NCBI RefSeq assembly: GCF_008831285.2
Contig: NC_045145.1
Location: 6,754,802 to 6,818,801 of the forward strand
From: Nymphaea colorata
Lineage: Eukaryota > Streptophyta > Magnoliopsida > Nymphaeales > Nymphaeaceae
DNA length: 64,000 nucleotides
Direction: 5' to 3'
The number at the start of each line of letters is the position of its first letter. Position 1 is the stretch's first letter. The notes beneath the pieces are model-generated. The model saw only the letters and a list, made by a program, of their open reading frames with translations, made no database searches and was not told the DNA's origin. Positions 21,970-32,217 of the stretch are shown in pieces. The position numbers and the translations under genes were made by a program.

Positions 21970-22680
21970 AATTGGTAAAATACTTTATTTAATTGTTTTT
22001 GTTTGTTTATCATTTATTATTAGTTTACTTATTTCTATTTTTTATATATGCACCACATGGATTCTACAACATATGGTGCCAATACTTCTGGTTATGTTTC
22101 TATTAACAACATGAAAACTGCATGCTAGCAAGCTCTTATGATATTGTGAAATGTTTTTTCTTTTATTGAGGTTGTCAAAGGGTGACTTTTTTACTTATTA
22201 CTTCAACATTGGTATTTGTTTAAAAAATATGTTCTTGGTTTACTTTAGTAAATTTGGCTAGTATGCAAATTCTGAATGTAGATGCATAGTAAGATAATTA
22301 ATAAAATTACAGTTTGAATTGAATTTGGATAGAATTTAAAAGTCCGATTTGGATTGGATTTGCATATGGCCTAAAAGTCATATTCTAATTGGATTTGAAT
22401 TTGCCTTAAAAGTCGGATTAGGATATGACTTAAAAGCCATATTCGGATCAGATTCGAATATAGCCTCAAAGTCGGATTCGGATGGGATTGAAATATAACT
22501 TAAAATTTGGATTTGGATCTGATTCAGATGTAGATTTTAAAGTGGAATTCGGATACTGTAATCATTTTTCATTTGCATTCAAGTCCAAATCTGAATCCGA
22601 ATATATAAATATCTGAAAAAATAGATATGGTAAAAGGTATATCTAATGCAAATATGATCCGTTGAGACCCCCAATCAAAA
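21970..22680 (+). mobile_element. Internally deleted derivative of the hAT element at 8773-15510
   Basis: Positions 21970-22130 match 13185-13340 (for example 'tggattctacaacat-tggtg' followed by 'caatactt'), and 22135-22680 match 14840-15510, so the transposase region between them is missing. The right end 'atgatccgttgagaccccc' is a damaged form of the ATCCGTTGACATCCCTA terminus. The left end is not found. Degenerate repeats of the TAAAAGTCGGATTCGGAT kind fill 22310-22620. Confidence 0.75.
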
Positions 22681-23005
22681 TACCGGGTTCAAGTGTCACT
22701 TGAAAATGGGACCCGGACATGTCGAAAAATCTTCTACGCTTCATTTTCATACTTGTCTTTCATTGTGTTTCTTAGTTGATTTTTTATGGCCTTGATATTT
22801 CCAAGCAACATGCACTGTGATCAAAATATTGGAAAGCGCATAACAGAGGGCCGCTAGTTGAGTAGACCAAGTCAGTCAAATACTAACAGCTAATACTATT
22901 TGTTCAGGAATTGTGTACGCCAATGTTTGCGTTATAAAATTTTATGATGGAGGTACCAAAAAATTCACCACACTTTCAGATTGGTTTCAATTTGGACATG
23001 AATGT

Positions 23006-24327
23006 GCACTTGTGCCATCTTCATACAATTGTTTCACCGCAAGTTGTGAATTTTAGTGAATATATTATAATTTAAGAAGAGACTATCGATAGTAGGGTTA
23101 ATGAAATTATCCTAATTAACGTAATTGAATAACTTAACTAATAATGTAATTGATCGATAACCAAAGTGGGGCTTGTTTGGCAAAGGGAACAACAATTTGT
23201 AACTGTTTCATAAGTATGCTTCAAAGATTAGGGGCGTGGATTCATTGAATACTTTGAAAAGTGTTTCATGAATCAGCTTCAATCTTGGGGATATTCATGA
23301 AAATGTTGTAAATAATTTTCATTACCAAACCACCTTTAGCCGTAGGTATTTTCTATACTAATTAATTAGGAGGTTGAGAGGGATTCACTTGATACACCAA
23401 TTAGAACTATCAACCATGGTGTACATGCACATGTATCAACGTTCTAGCGGGGTTCACTCTTTTTTCCGGGCAAGAGGCAAAGAAATTGAGGATGCTTGAT
23501 TTCCTATTCATGTAAATTGATTTCCTATTCATGTATCTTCTCTCTCTCTCTCTCTCTCATATATACATATATATGAAACGTGGCCATATTTTAGCCACAA
23601 TAATATTAGCAATTTAGCATTGTTTATAACGGCTTTAGCGATTATTGAAACCCGTAGCCACTCGCTGTTTTTTTTTTTTTTTTTTGGTACATCCGGTTGT
23701 TATCCGTTTCCTTTTTTAATAAAGACTACGATTTGCACCGTAACTTCTAGCGAATGTTTTATCTACTTTTAGGAACAGTTTTTAACGGTGGTTGAGAACA
23801 TATTTCCTTGTATCTTGAGAGGTCTGAATGCCCTAAGGTGGAACATTGGACTGCCTTTCCACTCACTCAAAAGCAAAAGTAGTACATAATATGAAATGGT
23901 GAGAAAATTGTGACCTATACTACTGATAATATAACCTAATATTAAAAAAAATCAGCTTATTTTTTATTTTTCAACTTAATGAAAATTCTCTTCAGGCCTT
24001 TATTTGTCAGTTGCGAACGAACGAGTGTATTTTTTTCGACTGAAAAAGATGGTGCCTTTTCATCGGAAGCATGGTAAATGCTACCGGGAGAATGTAAGTT
24101 CCCAACCATTTTGCTTGGAATTTTCAAAGACGCCAATGGATTTGCTCATAATTAAAACCGATGTATCTTTGCATTATTATTAAAAGCACAGCTAAATTTT
24201 CAAAGCACACCAACATAAAAAATAATAATAGATTTATGCATTTTTAATTAGTTAACAACCAAAAAGTTAATGACGTGCACCTTTAGTGATCTTATTAAAG
24301 GAAAAACTTGAAACTTGCTTGCGCGTG
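23006..24327 (+). repeat. Duplicated block (partner of 3872-4620, 6250-6360 and 15512-15960)
   Basis: Aligns collinearly with three separated pieces of the first 16 kb. It is uninterrupted here because the hAT insertions at 4856, 6590 and 8773 are absent, and so works as an empty-site reference for them. It contains a CT tract (23537-23558) and a T tract near 23670. The copia element at 24333 interrupts its far end. Confidence 0.75.
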
Positions 24328-24332
24328 CCATG
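24328..24332. repeat. Target-site duplication of the copia element (ccatg), left
   Basis: ccatg directly precedes the LTR at 24333 and recurs at 29314-29318 directly after the other LTR. Five bp is the usual copia length. Confidence 0.9.
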
Positions 24333-24704
24333 TATAGAAAAACAGAGTAGGAGCAAAGCAAACACAAAATATAATGTGGTTCAGCTTAAAAAAGCCTACG
24401 TCCACGGTGAGAAAAACACGCCAAGAAATTCTTTGTTAATTTAGTACAGATGGCGTGAAGGGTATATATAGTGTACTAAGGATCTACGCTATAAGGCAGT
24501 TTGCTACTGCCTTTGTTACAAAAGATTTCTTCCTTGTCCTGCCAAGATCTGGTTTCCTTGTTTTCAGAATTTTCCCTTATTGCTGTGATGGTTGCAACAA
24601 CATCGTTGCCATCTTTATTGCTAACCAAAAGATTAGGACGTTGGCTGTTATGTAATTGATCTTCTCTACAGTCTGTGGTGATCTCCTTTCCATAATTGCT
24701 AACA
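24333..24704 (-). repeat. 3' LTR of the copia element
   Basis: 372 bp, matching 28947-29313 throughout. On the minus strand it begins TGTTAGCAATTATGG at 24704. It carries an extra 5 nt next to the TATATATAG stretch that the 5' LTR lacks. Confidence 0.95.
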
Positions 24705-25483
24705 CTCCCCTTCAAACTAGGCCGTGGAACAAGGCCGAGTTTGTTCCGTAAACTGTTGAAGACTTGCTTGGCTAGACTTTTGGTAAAGACGTCCACAATC
24801 TGATTTTTGGAACAGATAAATTTTGTTGCAAGCTGTTTTTGAGCAACACGTTCTCGAACATAGTGAAAACCAATTTGAATGTGCTTAATTCTTCCATGAG
24901 CTACAGGGCTTGCTGCCATAAAGAGGGAACTTTTATTATCACAATATAGCACGGGAACCTTATCTATTCGAATCCCTATGTCTTTCATTAGGAACTGAAC
25001 CCATGTAAGCTCCGCTGCCATTGACGCCATGGCTCGGTACTCAGCCTCAGCACTGGATCGAGAAACAGTATTTTGTTTCTTGGCACTCCAAGTAATGCAA
25101 TTAGCACCAAGGTATATACAGAAATTGGTGGTTGAGCGTCCGGTATGGGAGCAACCTGCCCAATCAGAATCTGAAAAGGCATATATATCCAAGGTACTTT
25201 GCTTTAAAATTTGAAGCCCAAAATGTAGAGTTCCTTTCACATAACGCAAAATATGTTTAACCATTTGAAAGTGAGAGTGTAACGGGGCATGCATAAACTG
25301 GCTGATGTAATTGACGGCAAACGAGATGTCTGGATGAGTAAGACAAAGATACTGAAGTGAACCAACAACTTGCCTGTAGAAGGTAACATCATCAAAAGTC
25401 TTATCTTCTGCTTGTAGTTTATGTATTTTTGTACTCATGGGAGTGTTACAAGGCTTAGAGTCTTCCATCTTAGCCTTTTCCAA
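24476..25483 (-). pseudogene. Copia pol, third piece: end of reverse transcriptase and RNase H
   Basis: A 335-codon frame in a different phase from the preceding piece. It starts inside the RT region (MEDSKPCNTPM, then YRQVVGSLQYLCLTHPDIS, the usual RT thumb/connection block). RNase H follows with SDSDWAGC (Asp near 107), SSAEAEYRAM (Glu near 146) and CDNKSSLF (Asp near 182). The fourth catalytic Asp, expected in KHIEIDFH, is Gly here (KHIQIGFHYVRE, near 205), which should impair RNase H. The usual VDVFTKSL end motif is present. The frame has no stop before the 3' LTR and runs through the polypurine tract into it, ending at 24476. Confidence 0.93.
24705..24716 (-). other. Polypurine tract (plus-strand primer)
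   Basis: On the minus strand the purine-rich TTTGAAGGGGAG lies directly against the 3' LTR, where second-strand synthesis would be primed. The pol frame reads through it into the LTR. Confidence 0.8.
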
Positions 25484-26820
25484 AATATCCTTTGCATACT
25501 TTGTTTGACAAAGTATGAGCGCCTAAAAAATAAGTTAAGCGACCAAGATCCTTAACAAGAAACTCACTGCAGAAAGTATCAACGAATTTTTGCAAGGCTA
25601 AAGTGCAGCTTCCCATTAGAATCATATCATCAACATACATTAAAAGTATGAGAGTAACAGGTCCTTGATGCAAGGTGAACATGGAGGGATCGGCAAAACT
25701 GATATAAAACCCATAATCAAGGAGAAAAGTACTTAACCTGGCATACCATGCTCGTGACACTTGCTTCAAACCATATAAAGTTCGTTGTAATTTGCAGACA
25801 TGATCAGGTTTGGATTCATCTATGTATCCAGGGGGTTGCCGCATGTACACGTCTTCATGAATCATCCCATGCAAGAAAGCATTTTTAATATCCAGCTGTC
25901 TAAGAGCCCACCCTTTAACAAGAGCAATGGTGATAACCATTCGAACCGTGGTTTGTCGCACAACCGGAGAAAAAGTCTCATGAAAATCTATACCCTCCTT
26001 TTGAGATAATCCCCGAGCAACAAGTCTGGCCTTCAGTTTGTCTAGGGTCCCGTCGGATTTTAACTTGGTTTTAAACACCCATTTGGATCCTACCAAGTTC
26101 ATCGTGTGGCCATAAGGAACTAAAACCCAAGTTCTATTTTCAATGAGAGCCTTCATCTCATCGTCCATAGCTTTCTTCCATCCAGCGTGATGCAAAGCTT
26201 GATTGACATTAGTGGGTTCTTTGGGAATGTTCTCATATAAGATATGAAGATTAGCATACCTTGGATTAGGCTTATATGTCCCCACCATAGATCTGGTGGT
26301 CATGGTTCTCACAGGACTAGCGATAGAATCCGTAGAAGGCTGAGTTGGGACATTTGCTTCAGGGCATGCAAGGTGGTCTGTCTCCAGTGGCACATTATTG
26401 ACGTCCTCATGTTGATCCATATGAGTAGAGCTATCTGAACTTATATGATTGACTGTTGGTTGTTCTTGGGTAGTGTCAAGAGGAGTTCCAGCACAAGACT
26501 GTATGAGAATGTCTTGAGAGTGGCCAGCATTTTGTTCATGAATAGTAGGCTGATCATCAACTACGGTGGATGGGGAATGTTCCACTGATTTTTGATTGTG
26601 TGAACCATGCAACTCAGTCCATTCATCAAAAGAAATTAAATCCGGAGTTAGTCCACGTCCATCATATAATTTTGCAGGATTCTTATAAGGAAAATACTGT
26701 TCATCAAAGCAGACATGACGAGAAACGAAAATCTTCCCAGTCCCTGGATACATTCAGCGGTATCCTTTATGATGTATACTATAGCCAAGAAAGATACACG
26801 GAAAGGATCTGGGCTCAAGT
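25470..26820 (-). pseudogene. Copia pol, second piece: integrase end and reverse transcriptase
   Basis: The reading frame resumes upstream of 26753 with LEPRSFPCIFLGYSIHHKGY, is cut by TGA at 26752-26754, then runs 427 codons. Landmarks are GKIFVSRHVCFDE, a variable linker, the RT opening MDDEMKALIENRTW (near 195-208), GSKWVFKTKLKSDG, a VARG box, DIKNAFLHG (near 288-296), YGLKQ and the catalytic YVDD (373-376). It ends at a frameshift near 25500, where FLG is followed by the out-of-frame start of the QTKYAKDILEKAKM block; about ten codons appear lost there. RT would copy the element RNA in cytoplasmic particles. Confidence 0.94.
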
Positions 26821-28929
26821 TTATCCTTTGGATAATGAAAAGCAATGGCAACCAAAAATGCGTAGGAAATCATACTTAGGTTGCCGACCAAAAAATTTTA
26901 GGTATGGCGAATCCATATTCAAGGAGGATGAAGGCAGACGATTTATGAGAAAAACTGCACTGCTAAATGCTTTGAACCAAAAATGTTTCGGAACTCCAGA
27001 ATGAAAAAGCATAGTCAAGCCTAACTCAGTAATATTTCGATGTTTTCTTTCGGCCATGCCGTTTTGCTGTTTCGTATGAGCACAGGAAAATTGCTGTTTG
27101 ATGCCAAGACTGCCCAAAAGTTGAGTAAATTTTGAACTAGTGTATTCTCCTCCCATGTCTGATTGAAAAATTTTTATTCTTGTATTGAACTGAGTTTCGA
27201 CAAATGTACGAAAGTGATCAAAACAATCAAAAAATTCAGAATTGCATTTTAATGGATACAACCATGTAAATCGTGACCACTCGTCAATGAAAATAACATA
27301 ATAGCGATACCCAGGATGCGACGCAACAGGTGCCGGTCCCCATAAGTCAAAATGAATTTTTCCAAAAACTTCCATAGCACTATTATCTCTTTCAAGAAAC
27401 GGAAGTTTACACGCTTTTCCTAACTGACAACTATGACAGATGGTAGATTGAGGAACTGAAGAACTGACGTCAATTAAATTATTTTGATGAAGGTACTTGA
27501 TGACGCCAAAATGCGGATGACCAAGCCTGGAGTGCCAAAAATCAGCAGAAACACGCCTAAATCTGGATGAAAAGAAAGCTTCATGGAAATGACTAGAATC
27601 TTTAACAGTGCCATTAGAATCTCCAATGACGTAAACTCCATCTTTTTTACTGCCTTGCGCCACTGTCTTGCCCGTTCTCCTGTCCTTTAAGCAGCAAGAT
27701 GAAGAGGAAAACTCAAAGGTATAAGGCAAATCTGTAGTTATTTGACTTACGGACAACAAATTTTTCTTCAATTGAGGAACGTATAACACTTTAGAGAGAG
27801 GAATATAAGAACCACGAACGACCAAGTTTCCTTGACCAGTATGAGTTATGGGCAGAGATTTACCATTTCCAATAATCACACGATCAGAACCATGATAAAT
27901 AGACTTGTTAGAAATCTTACCCGCATCGCCAGTCATGTGGCTGGAGGCTCCCGAGTCGGCTAACCATTCAGCGTTGTTTCCATCATCAAGAGATAGAGCG
28001 GTCATGGCTTGTTGAGTGTCTTCTGCTTGATAACCATGATTGAAACGTTCAAAACACTTAATAGCGAAATAATATTTTTTTCCGCATATTTGACAAACAA
28101 CAGCACTTTTGTTTTTCTTATCATCAGATTTGGGAAAGTGGGAAGCATTGATTTGAAACTGATTGTAATTGCGTCCTCTATTATTATTGTAGTTGCGACC
28201 GCGCCCACGACCATGACTATGGTTAGGTTGACGTTGATTCACCATAGCCATAAGAGGAGGCGTGGGATTTTTGAGGCGAGTGTCAAAACTTTGAAGGAGT
28301 GGAACAACTTCTTCATAGGATGGAGCAGGAGGTCGAATCATGGCAGCGACAAAGGCTTCATATCCATCACCAAGTCCTTGGAGCAGCCAATAAACTCGCG
28401 CCCCATCATCAACAGGTTTCCCAATGGCAGCAAGGTCATCACAGGCTGCTTTGGATTTGTTAATGTATTCATCAACAGAATCATCACCCTTTTTGAGAGA
28501 CTTAAGCAAATGAGTTAGATGAAACTCTCTCTCTCTCGACTTGCGAGAGTAGGCATCCATAAGAGAGCTCCAAATGTCCCTTGATGTCTCTTTACCAACA
28601 ACTCGACCAAGAGCGCTTTCAGTCAAGGTACTGATTATCCATCCCTTGACGAGGCGATCTGATTTATTCCAAGCTGTGAATTGGGGATTAACAGTCCTTT
28701 TCTGGCCTAAAGGATCAGCTGCATCAATGACGAATTCAGCAGGAGCAGCAACGTCTCCAGTGAGAAAGCCTTGAAGATCTTGGCTTTCAATAAGAGCGAG
28801 AATCTGTGTCTTCCATAAAAGAAAGTTCTCTGGTCGCAGCTTAAGAGAAACAAAGTTGGAGACGTTGATAGAATAAGGATAAGGATAAGAAATCTGTACC
28901 AGCGTGGAGGAAGATGGAATAGATGCCAT
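26821..28929 (-). pseudogene. Copia gag-pol, first piece: Gag, protease, integrase
   Basis: 702 codons from an ATG 5 nt inside the primer-binding site (MASIPSSS). Residues 20-230 form a UBN2-type Gag (LRPENFLLWK, SVDEYINK, GLGDGYE). A basic RGRGRNYNNNRGR stretch follows, then a zinc knuckle at 279-292 (CQICGKKYYFAIKC) whose His is Tyr, probably abolishing metal binding. The protease motif is DSGASS (325-330). The integrase zinc-binding residues are H466, H471, C498 and C501, with a catalytic triad at D528, D591 and E627. A frameshift near 26835, after FGCHCF, ends the frame early. An upstream extension to 29019 exists but lies in the LTR and primer site. Confidence 0.95.
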
Positions 28930-28934
28930 CGTTG

Positions 28935-28946
28935 GCTCTGATACCA
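28935..28946 (-). other. Primer-binding site (initiator Met tRNA)
   Basis: On the minus strand TGGTATCAGAGC lies directly against the inner end of the 5' LTR. It is the classical plant copia primer-binding site, complementary to the 3' end of initiator methionine tRNA. Confidence 0.95.
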
Positions 28947-29313
28947 TATAGTAAAACAGAGTAGGAGAAAAGCAAACACAAAATATAACGTGGTTCAGCT
29001 TAAGAAAGCCTACGTCCACGGTGAGAAAAACACGCCAAGAAATTCTTTGTTAATTTAGTACAGATGGCGTGAAGGGTATATATAGTAAGAATCTACGCTA
29101 TAAGGCAGTTTGCTACTGCCTTTGTTACAAAAGATTTCTTCCTTGTCCTGCCAAGATCTAGTTTCCTTGTTTTTAGAATTTTCCCTTATCGCTGTGATGG
29201 TTGCAACAACATCGTTGCCATCTTTATTGCTAACCAAAAGATTAGGACGTTGGCTGTTATATAACTGATCTTCTTTACAGTATGTGGTGATCTCCTTTCC
29301 ATAATTGCTAACA
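28947..29313 (-). repeat. 5' LTR of the copia element
   Basis: 367 bp, paired with 24333-24704. It should contain the promoter: on the minus strand a TATATATA box lies at 29077-29084, about 230 bp inside the LTR. Confidence 0.95.
29077..29084 (-). promoter_or_regulatory. Putative TATA box of the copia 5' LTR
   Basis: CTATATATACCC on the minus strand inside the 5' LTR is the only clear TATA-like sequence there and is kept in the other LTR, where a 5-nt insertion lies beside it. Promoter activity is inferred. Confidence 0.5.
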
Positions 29314-29318
29314 CCATG

Positions 29319-29779
29319 CTCCTTCACAGAGTTCCTATGCGACCCCGCCTGTCCTTTGACGCTCGATCTCTTGAAATTGTATAACGAACAACCTCCTCCA
29401 CTTTTATTGAATTCATAAGCATAAACAGCCTTTTATACGATTATTTCAACAAAATCTATACAAGTTGGTGAGAAATACAAAGAGAGATGGCTGCAATTTA
29501 TGACACATCAATTGAAAGAGAGGCGGCGAATTCTTTAGACTTACAGAGAAACACGTGGAAAGTTTATATACCGTGGAGTAATTTAGCTGGACGGAAGAAC
29601 TGAGACATAAGATAGACTAATACATGTTGTCTGACTGAACAAACACTTGCCTACATCAATATATATATAAATGATGATTAATGATACAGCAATATCATGC
29701 CTTATTTTTGCTCCATGCAACTTATTATACTGCAATACATATAGTGTGCTGCGGTGGCATAAGATGAATCAACTTGTGC
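29319..29779. other. Region between copia element and cystatin relic
   Basis: No coding sequence seen. The stretch 'acctcctccacttttattgaattcataagcataaacag' resembles the transcript-end part of plant LTRs read on the minus strand, so an old solo LTR is possible, but no pair or target duplication was found. The end would include the 3' untranslated region of the cystatin-like gene. Confidence 0.35.
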
Positions 29780-30115
29780 TCAATATAGTGGCTTGAAGTA
29801 ACCAAAGTTGTGGACAGGAGGGTAGCCTGGTGCGGACAGATCTTCGATCACTTCAGTCTCGTACTTCTTCCCGCCAGAGACGATGGTGATAAAGCGGTAG
29901 GTGTAGTGGCCGGTTCCTCAGTCCAGTTTCCAGCACTTGTCAACTGCCACAAAGTAGAGATTGCCATGGTTCTGCTCATTGTACCTGTTCACAGCAAATT
30001 TTCCAAGCGCTTCATATTGGGAATACGGGTAACAGTTGTGGGCGGTGGATGCAGCAGGCGCCACAAAGGCCATTGCTACCAACGCCAACAGGGCCAAGGA
30101 AAGGAGGCGACCCAT
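29780..30115 (-). pseudogene. Secreted cystatin-like protein gene, copy 1, one premature stop
   Basis: In one uninterrupted phase of 112 codons this encodes a signal peptide (MGRLLSLALLALVAMAFV, cleavage likely near STA) and a cystatin-like domain. YEALGKFAVNRYN resembles the plant cystatin LARFAVDEHN helix, and the end KKYETEVIEDL...FGYFKP resembles the cystatin C-terminus (YEAVVWEKPW...LTSFKP). Plant cystatins inhibit papain-like proteases. Here the QVVAG inhibitory loop is absent (WKLD, stop, GTGHYTY), so even a repaired protein might not inhibit. The only lesion is TGA at codon 66 (29918-29920). Two Cys before the stop could pair. The start was chosen at the ATG in phase with the signal peptide and aligned to copy 2; an upstream GTG is not used. 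A second copy lies inverted at 37626-37940. Confidence 0.75.
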
Positions 30116-30529
30116 GGACACTTAGCCTGCAGGCAGGATTGTTATGAAAGAGGCACAGAGAGAAAGGAAACTATCCAATGGAGGAGTATACTTATGATTT
30201 GATGAATGAAGCATGCTAGTGTGATCGGTTCCTATTTTACAGGTAAAACGGGTTGGTCCGGTCAAAAGTTGCCTTGTTAGCTATTTTCATTGTTTTATCC
30301 ATTTTGGCATGCTTGATGAGGATTGCGTGTTAGGAAGAAGTCAATGACCGACATTCAAGTAAACTATTGGCGAACCTGGCTATACGTTAGTGCGTGAATT
30401 TTGGTGGGCCAGTAGGTTTTTGACTAAAATGCTCTTAGTTCACACTTAAAAGAAAACTTTATGTAAAGATAAAAATGAAATAAAAAAATTTGTGACGGAT
30501 AACAAATTACCAAAATATTCTTCCCTCCT

Positions 30530-31260
30530 ATACCGCCTATGGAGTTGGACAAGTGGCCGGATTGATTCCGAAACAGATAATCAGTTGGAAATGGAACAAA
30601 TTTCCAAAGGCCAATAGAAATCAGATTGGATGGGGGATTTGAAAATCACATCTGAATGGAACATTTCATTCAGCTGTACTTTGTTGAATGTTCTAACTTG
30701 TAGGCCGAACATGCTGCCGTGTGAACCAGGAACAAGCTATCAAAATATATGGCTGATCTGAATTGAGATAGATGGTCAGAATCGCCAATCCAAGTCTGTT
30801 GCGGGATCATAATTGAGTATTGTTTCTACCTCATTGGAATTTGAATGGAGTTTGAACCCGAATTCAAACCCAAATATGTCCCTATTTGATGCATATCTGA
30901 TCCAATCAGGCTTTGACGCAGTTGACATCCCTAGTTGTAGGAATTGTAAAATTTGTACGTGCGTTTCTTATACGCACCACCTTTGGGTCCTTTAAAAATG
31001 AATGGATCCTTGTAGCATGCCTTCGTAATTCTAATTTGTTTATTTACTTGTGCAATCTGTAAGCGAATAAAACTAGACGCTGCTAGTTTTTGACTGAGTA
31101 GCTATCATCTTTAACCTCCACCGCGCTTTTCTATTCCTTAAGCGCATGCGTCTACGTACGCTATCATCTTTGGGTGACAGGTTGCTTGGGATTGGTCAGC
31201 TTTGACCATACAACTTTACCACGGCCATGAACAATTCCATTTATTCGTGTTTAAAAACAT
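30530..31260 (+). repeat. Duplicated block (partner 16200-17165)
   Basis: Collinear with 16200-17165, without the GGCC-type hAT end present there. It includes 'gttgacatccctag' at 30920-30933, a hAT right terminus of the TAGGGATGTCAAC family, so the first 400 bp is probably an old non-autonomous element of that family. No gene is seen. Confidence 0.7.
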
Positions 31261-31346
31261 GCAAATATGTATACTTATTACAAATGTGTGTGTATATATA
31301 AGTCAAGGAGATACTGCAAGGATTAGGTGGAAGTTATACCCAGAAG

Positions 31347-32217
31347 TAGCGCTGGGCATCAGGCTGGGCCGGGCCGGCCTGATAAGAACGTCAAAATCAA
31401 AGTCCAGAAACCATATCACGGTATTGGGCCAGCCCGAGGCCCGGCCCGTTTATAAACGGGCCGGGCCGGGCCAATGTAATTTTGGGCCTTAGGCTTCGGT
31501 TAATGCCCAAAGCCCAGCCCGGGCCGATTGATAATGGGCCGGTGGGCTTAGTTGGACTTTTGGGCGGGGCGGGCCGGGCCTGTGTCTCATTTCTTCTTTC
31601 TTCTCCTCCTTCTCGCAAGAGAAATCGATCGAGTGGTTGTGGTGGACAGTCCATTGGAATGCAAAATCTGACGATGAAATGAAAAAATGATCGACTGGTT
31701 GCGATGATAACGAGAAGCAAGGGAGAGCGTGATGAACAAGCGGTAGCGAGGGAGAGGAGCGCGATGGAAGAAGCCCTAACGGGCAGAAAAAAAAATCATC
31801 GAAAAAAGTCGGACCTTTACGGTGATGGCGACAGCGACGGGTAGGACCGAAGGCTGACGGGGAGGACCGATGCCTGTCCAACAACGATGGGGAGGACCGG
31901 AGAAGGCAGCCGAGGGCCGACGAGGAGGATGGGAGGAGGCTGTCTGGATGACAGAGATGAAACTTTTAACAACACAAAGTCCAAAACCCTAAGTTACTTA
32001 AGTTCATTTTTGTAAAAAAAAAATACTATAATAGTAATGTTGGGCTTCTCGGGCCGCCGACGATCACAGCGGCAAGCCCGAGCCCGGCGCGTTATTTACC
32101 AGGCCGGGCCAAGCCCGAAACACAATTTTTCAAGGCCCGGGCCCGGGCCCGTGGCGGGCCGGGTACCGGGTACCCGGCCCGGGCCCGTGGCGGTACCCGG
32201 CCCGGTGCCCAAGCTTA
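31347..32217 (+). mobile_element. Non-autonomous GGCC-type hAT element
   Basis: 871 bp, starting TAGCGCTGGGCATC and ending GGTGCCCAAGCTTA, inverse of each other with few mismatches. GGGCCGGGCC repeats occupy both ends, for example 31365-31560 and 32100-32210. Flanking octamers cccagaag (31339-31346) and cggagaag (32218-32225) agree at 6 of 8 positions, consistent with an aged hAT target duplication. The middle (31580-31960) is a GC-rich stretch with Arg/Ser/Pro-rich open frames I cannot assign; it may be captured host DNA. No transposase. Confidence 0.85.

Larger units (their letters stand above)
20555..23440 (+). repeat. Inverted-repeat arm 2 (partner 1-2035)
   Basis: The reverse complement of the first 2 kb of the window, with extra material. 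It contains a 489-bp tandem duplication and a hAT deletion derivative. Its end overlaps the block that is directly duplicated from 3872-4620. Hydrophobic open frames of 105-122 codons on the minus strand (20795-21654) are the same sequence repeated and lack any family signature, so I do not call them genes. Confidence 0.8.
24333..29313 (-). mobile_element. Ty1/copia LTR retrotransposon with both LTRs
   Basis: A 4981-bp element on the minus strand, bounded by 5-bp direct repeats (ccatg). It has LTRs of 372 and 367 bp, a primer-binding site matching the 3' end of initiator methionine tRNA, a polypurine tract, and the copia domain order gag, protease, integrase, reverse transcriptase, RNase H. 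By eye the LTRs differ by about 12 substitutions and one 5-nt indel, roughly 3 percent, so insertion is moderately recent. The coding region is broken by two frameshifts and a stop, so it is not autonomous. The LTR runs TGTTAG to CTATA instead of the usual TG to CA. Confidence 0.96.

Noticed and set aside
28009-28518. 169-codon plus-strand open frame
   Set aside because: Lies antisense to the copia Gag coding region and has no independent features.
29918-30121. Cystatin-like copy 1 as an intact 67-residue protein
   Set aside because: The first codon of that frame is GTG, and the conserved cystatin C-terminus continues in phase after the TGA, so it is a truncated longer gene.
29810-30202. 130-codon plus-strand open frame across the cystatin relic
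   Set aside because: Antisense to the signal-peptide-bearing frame; no known motif.
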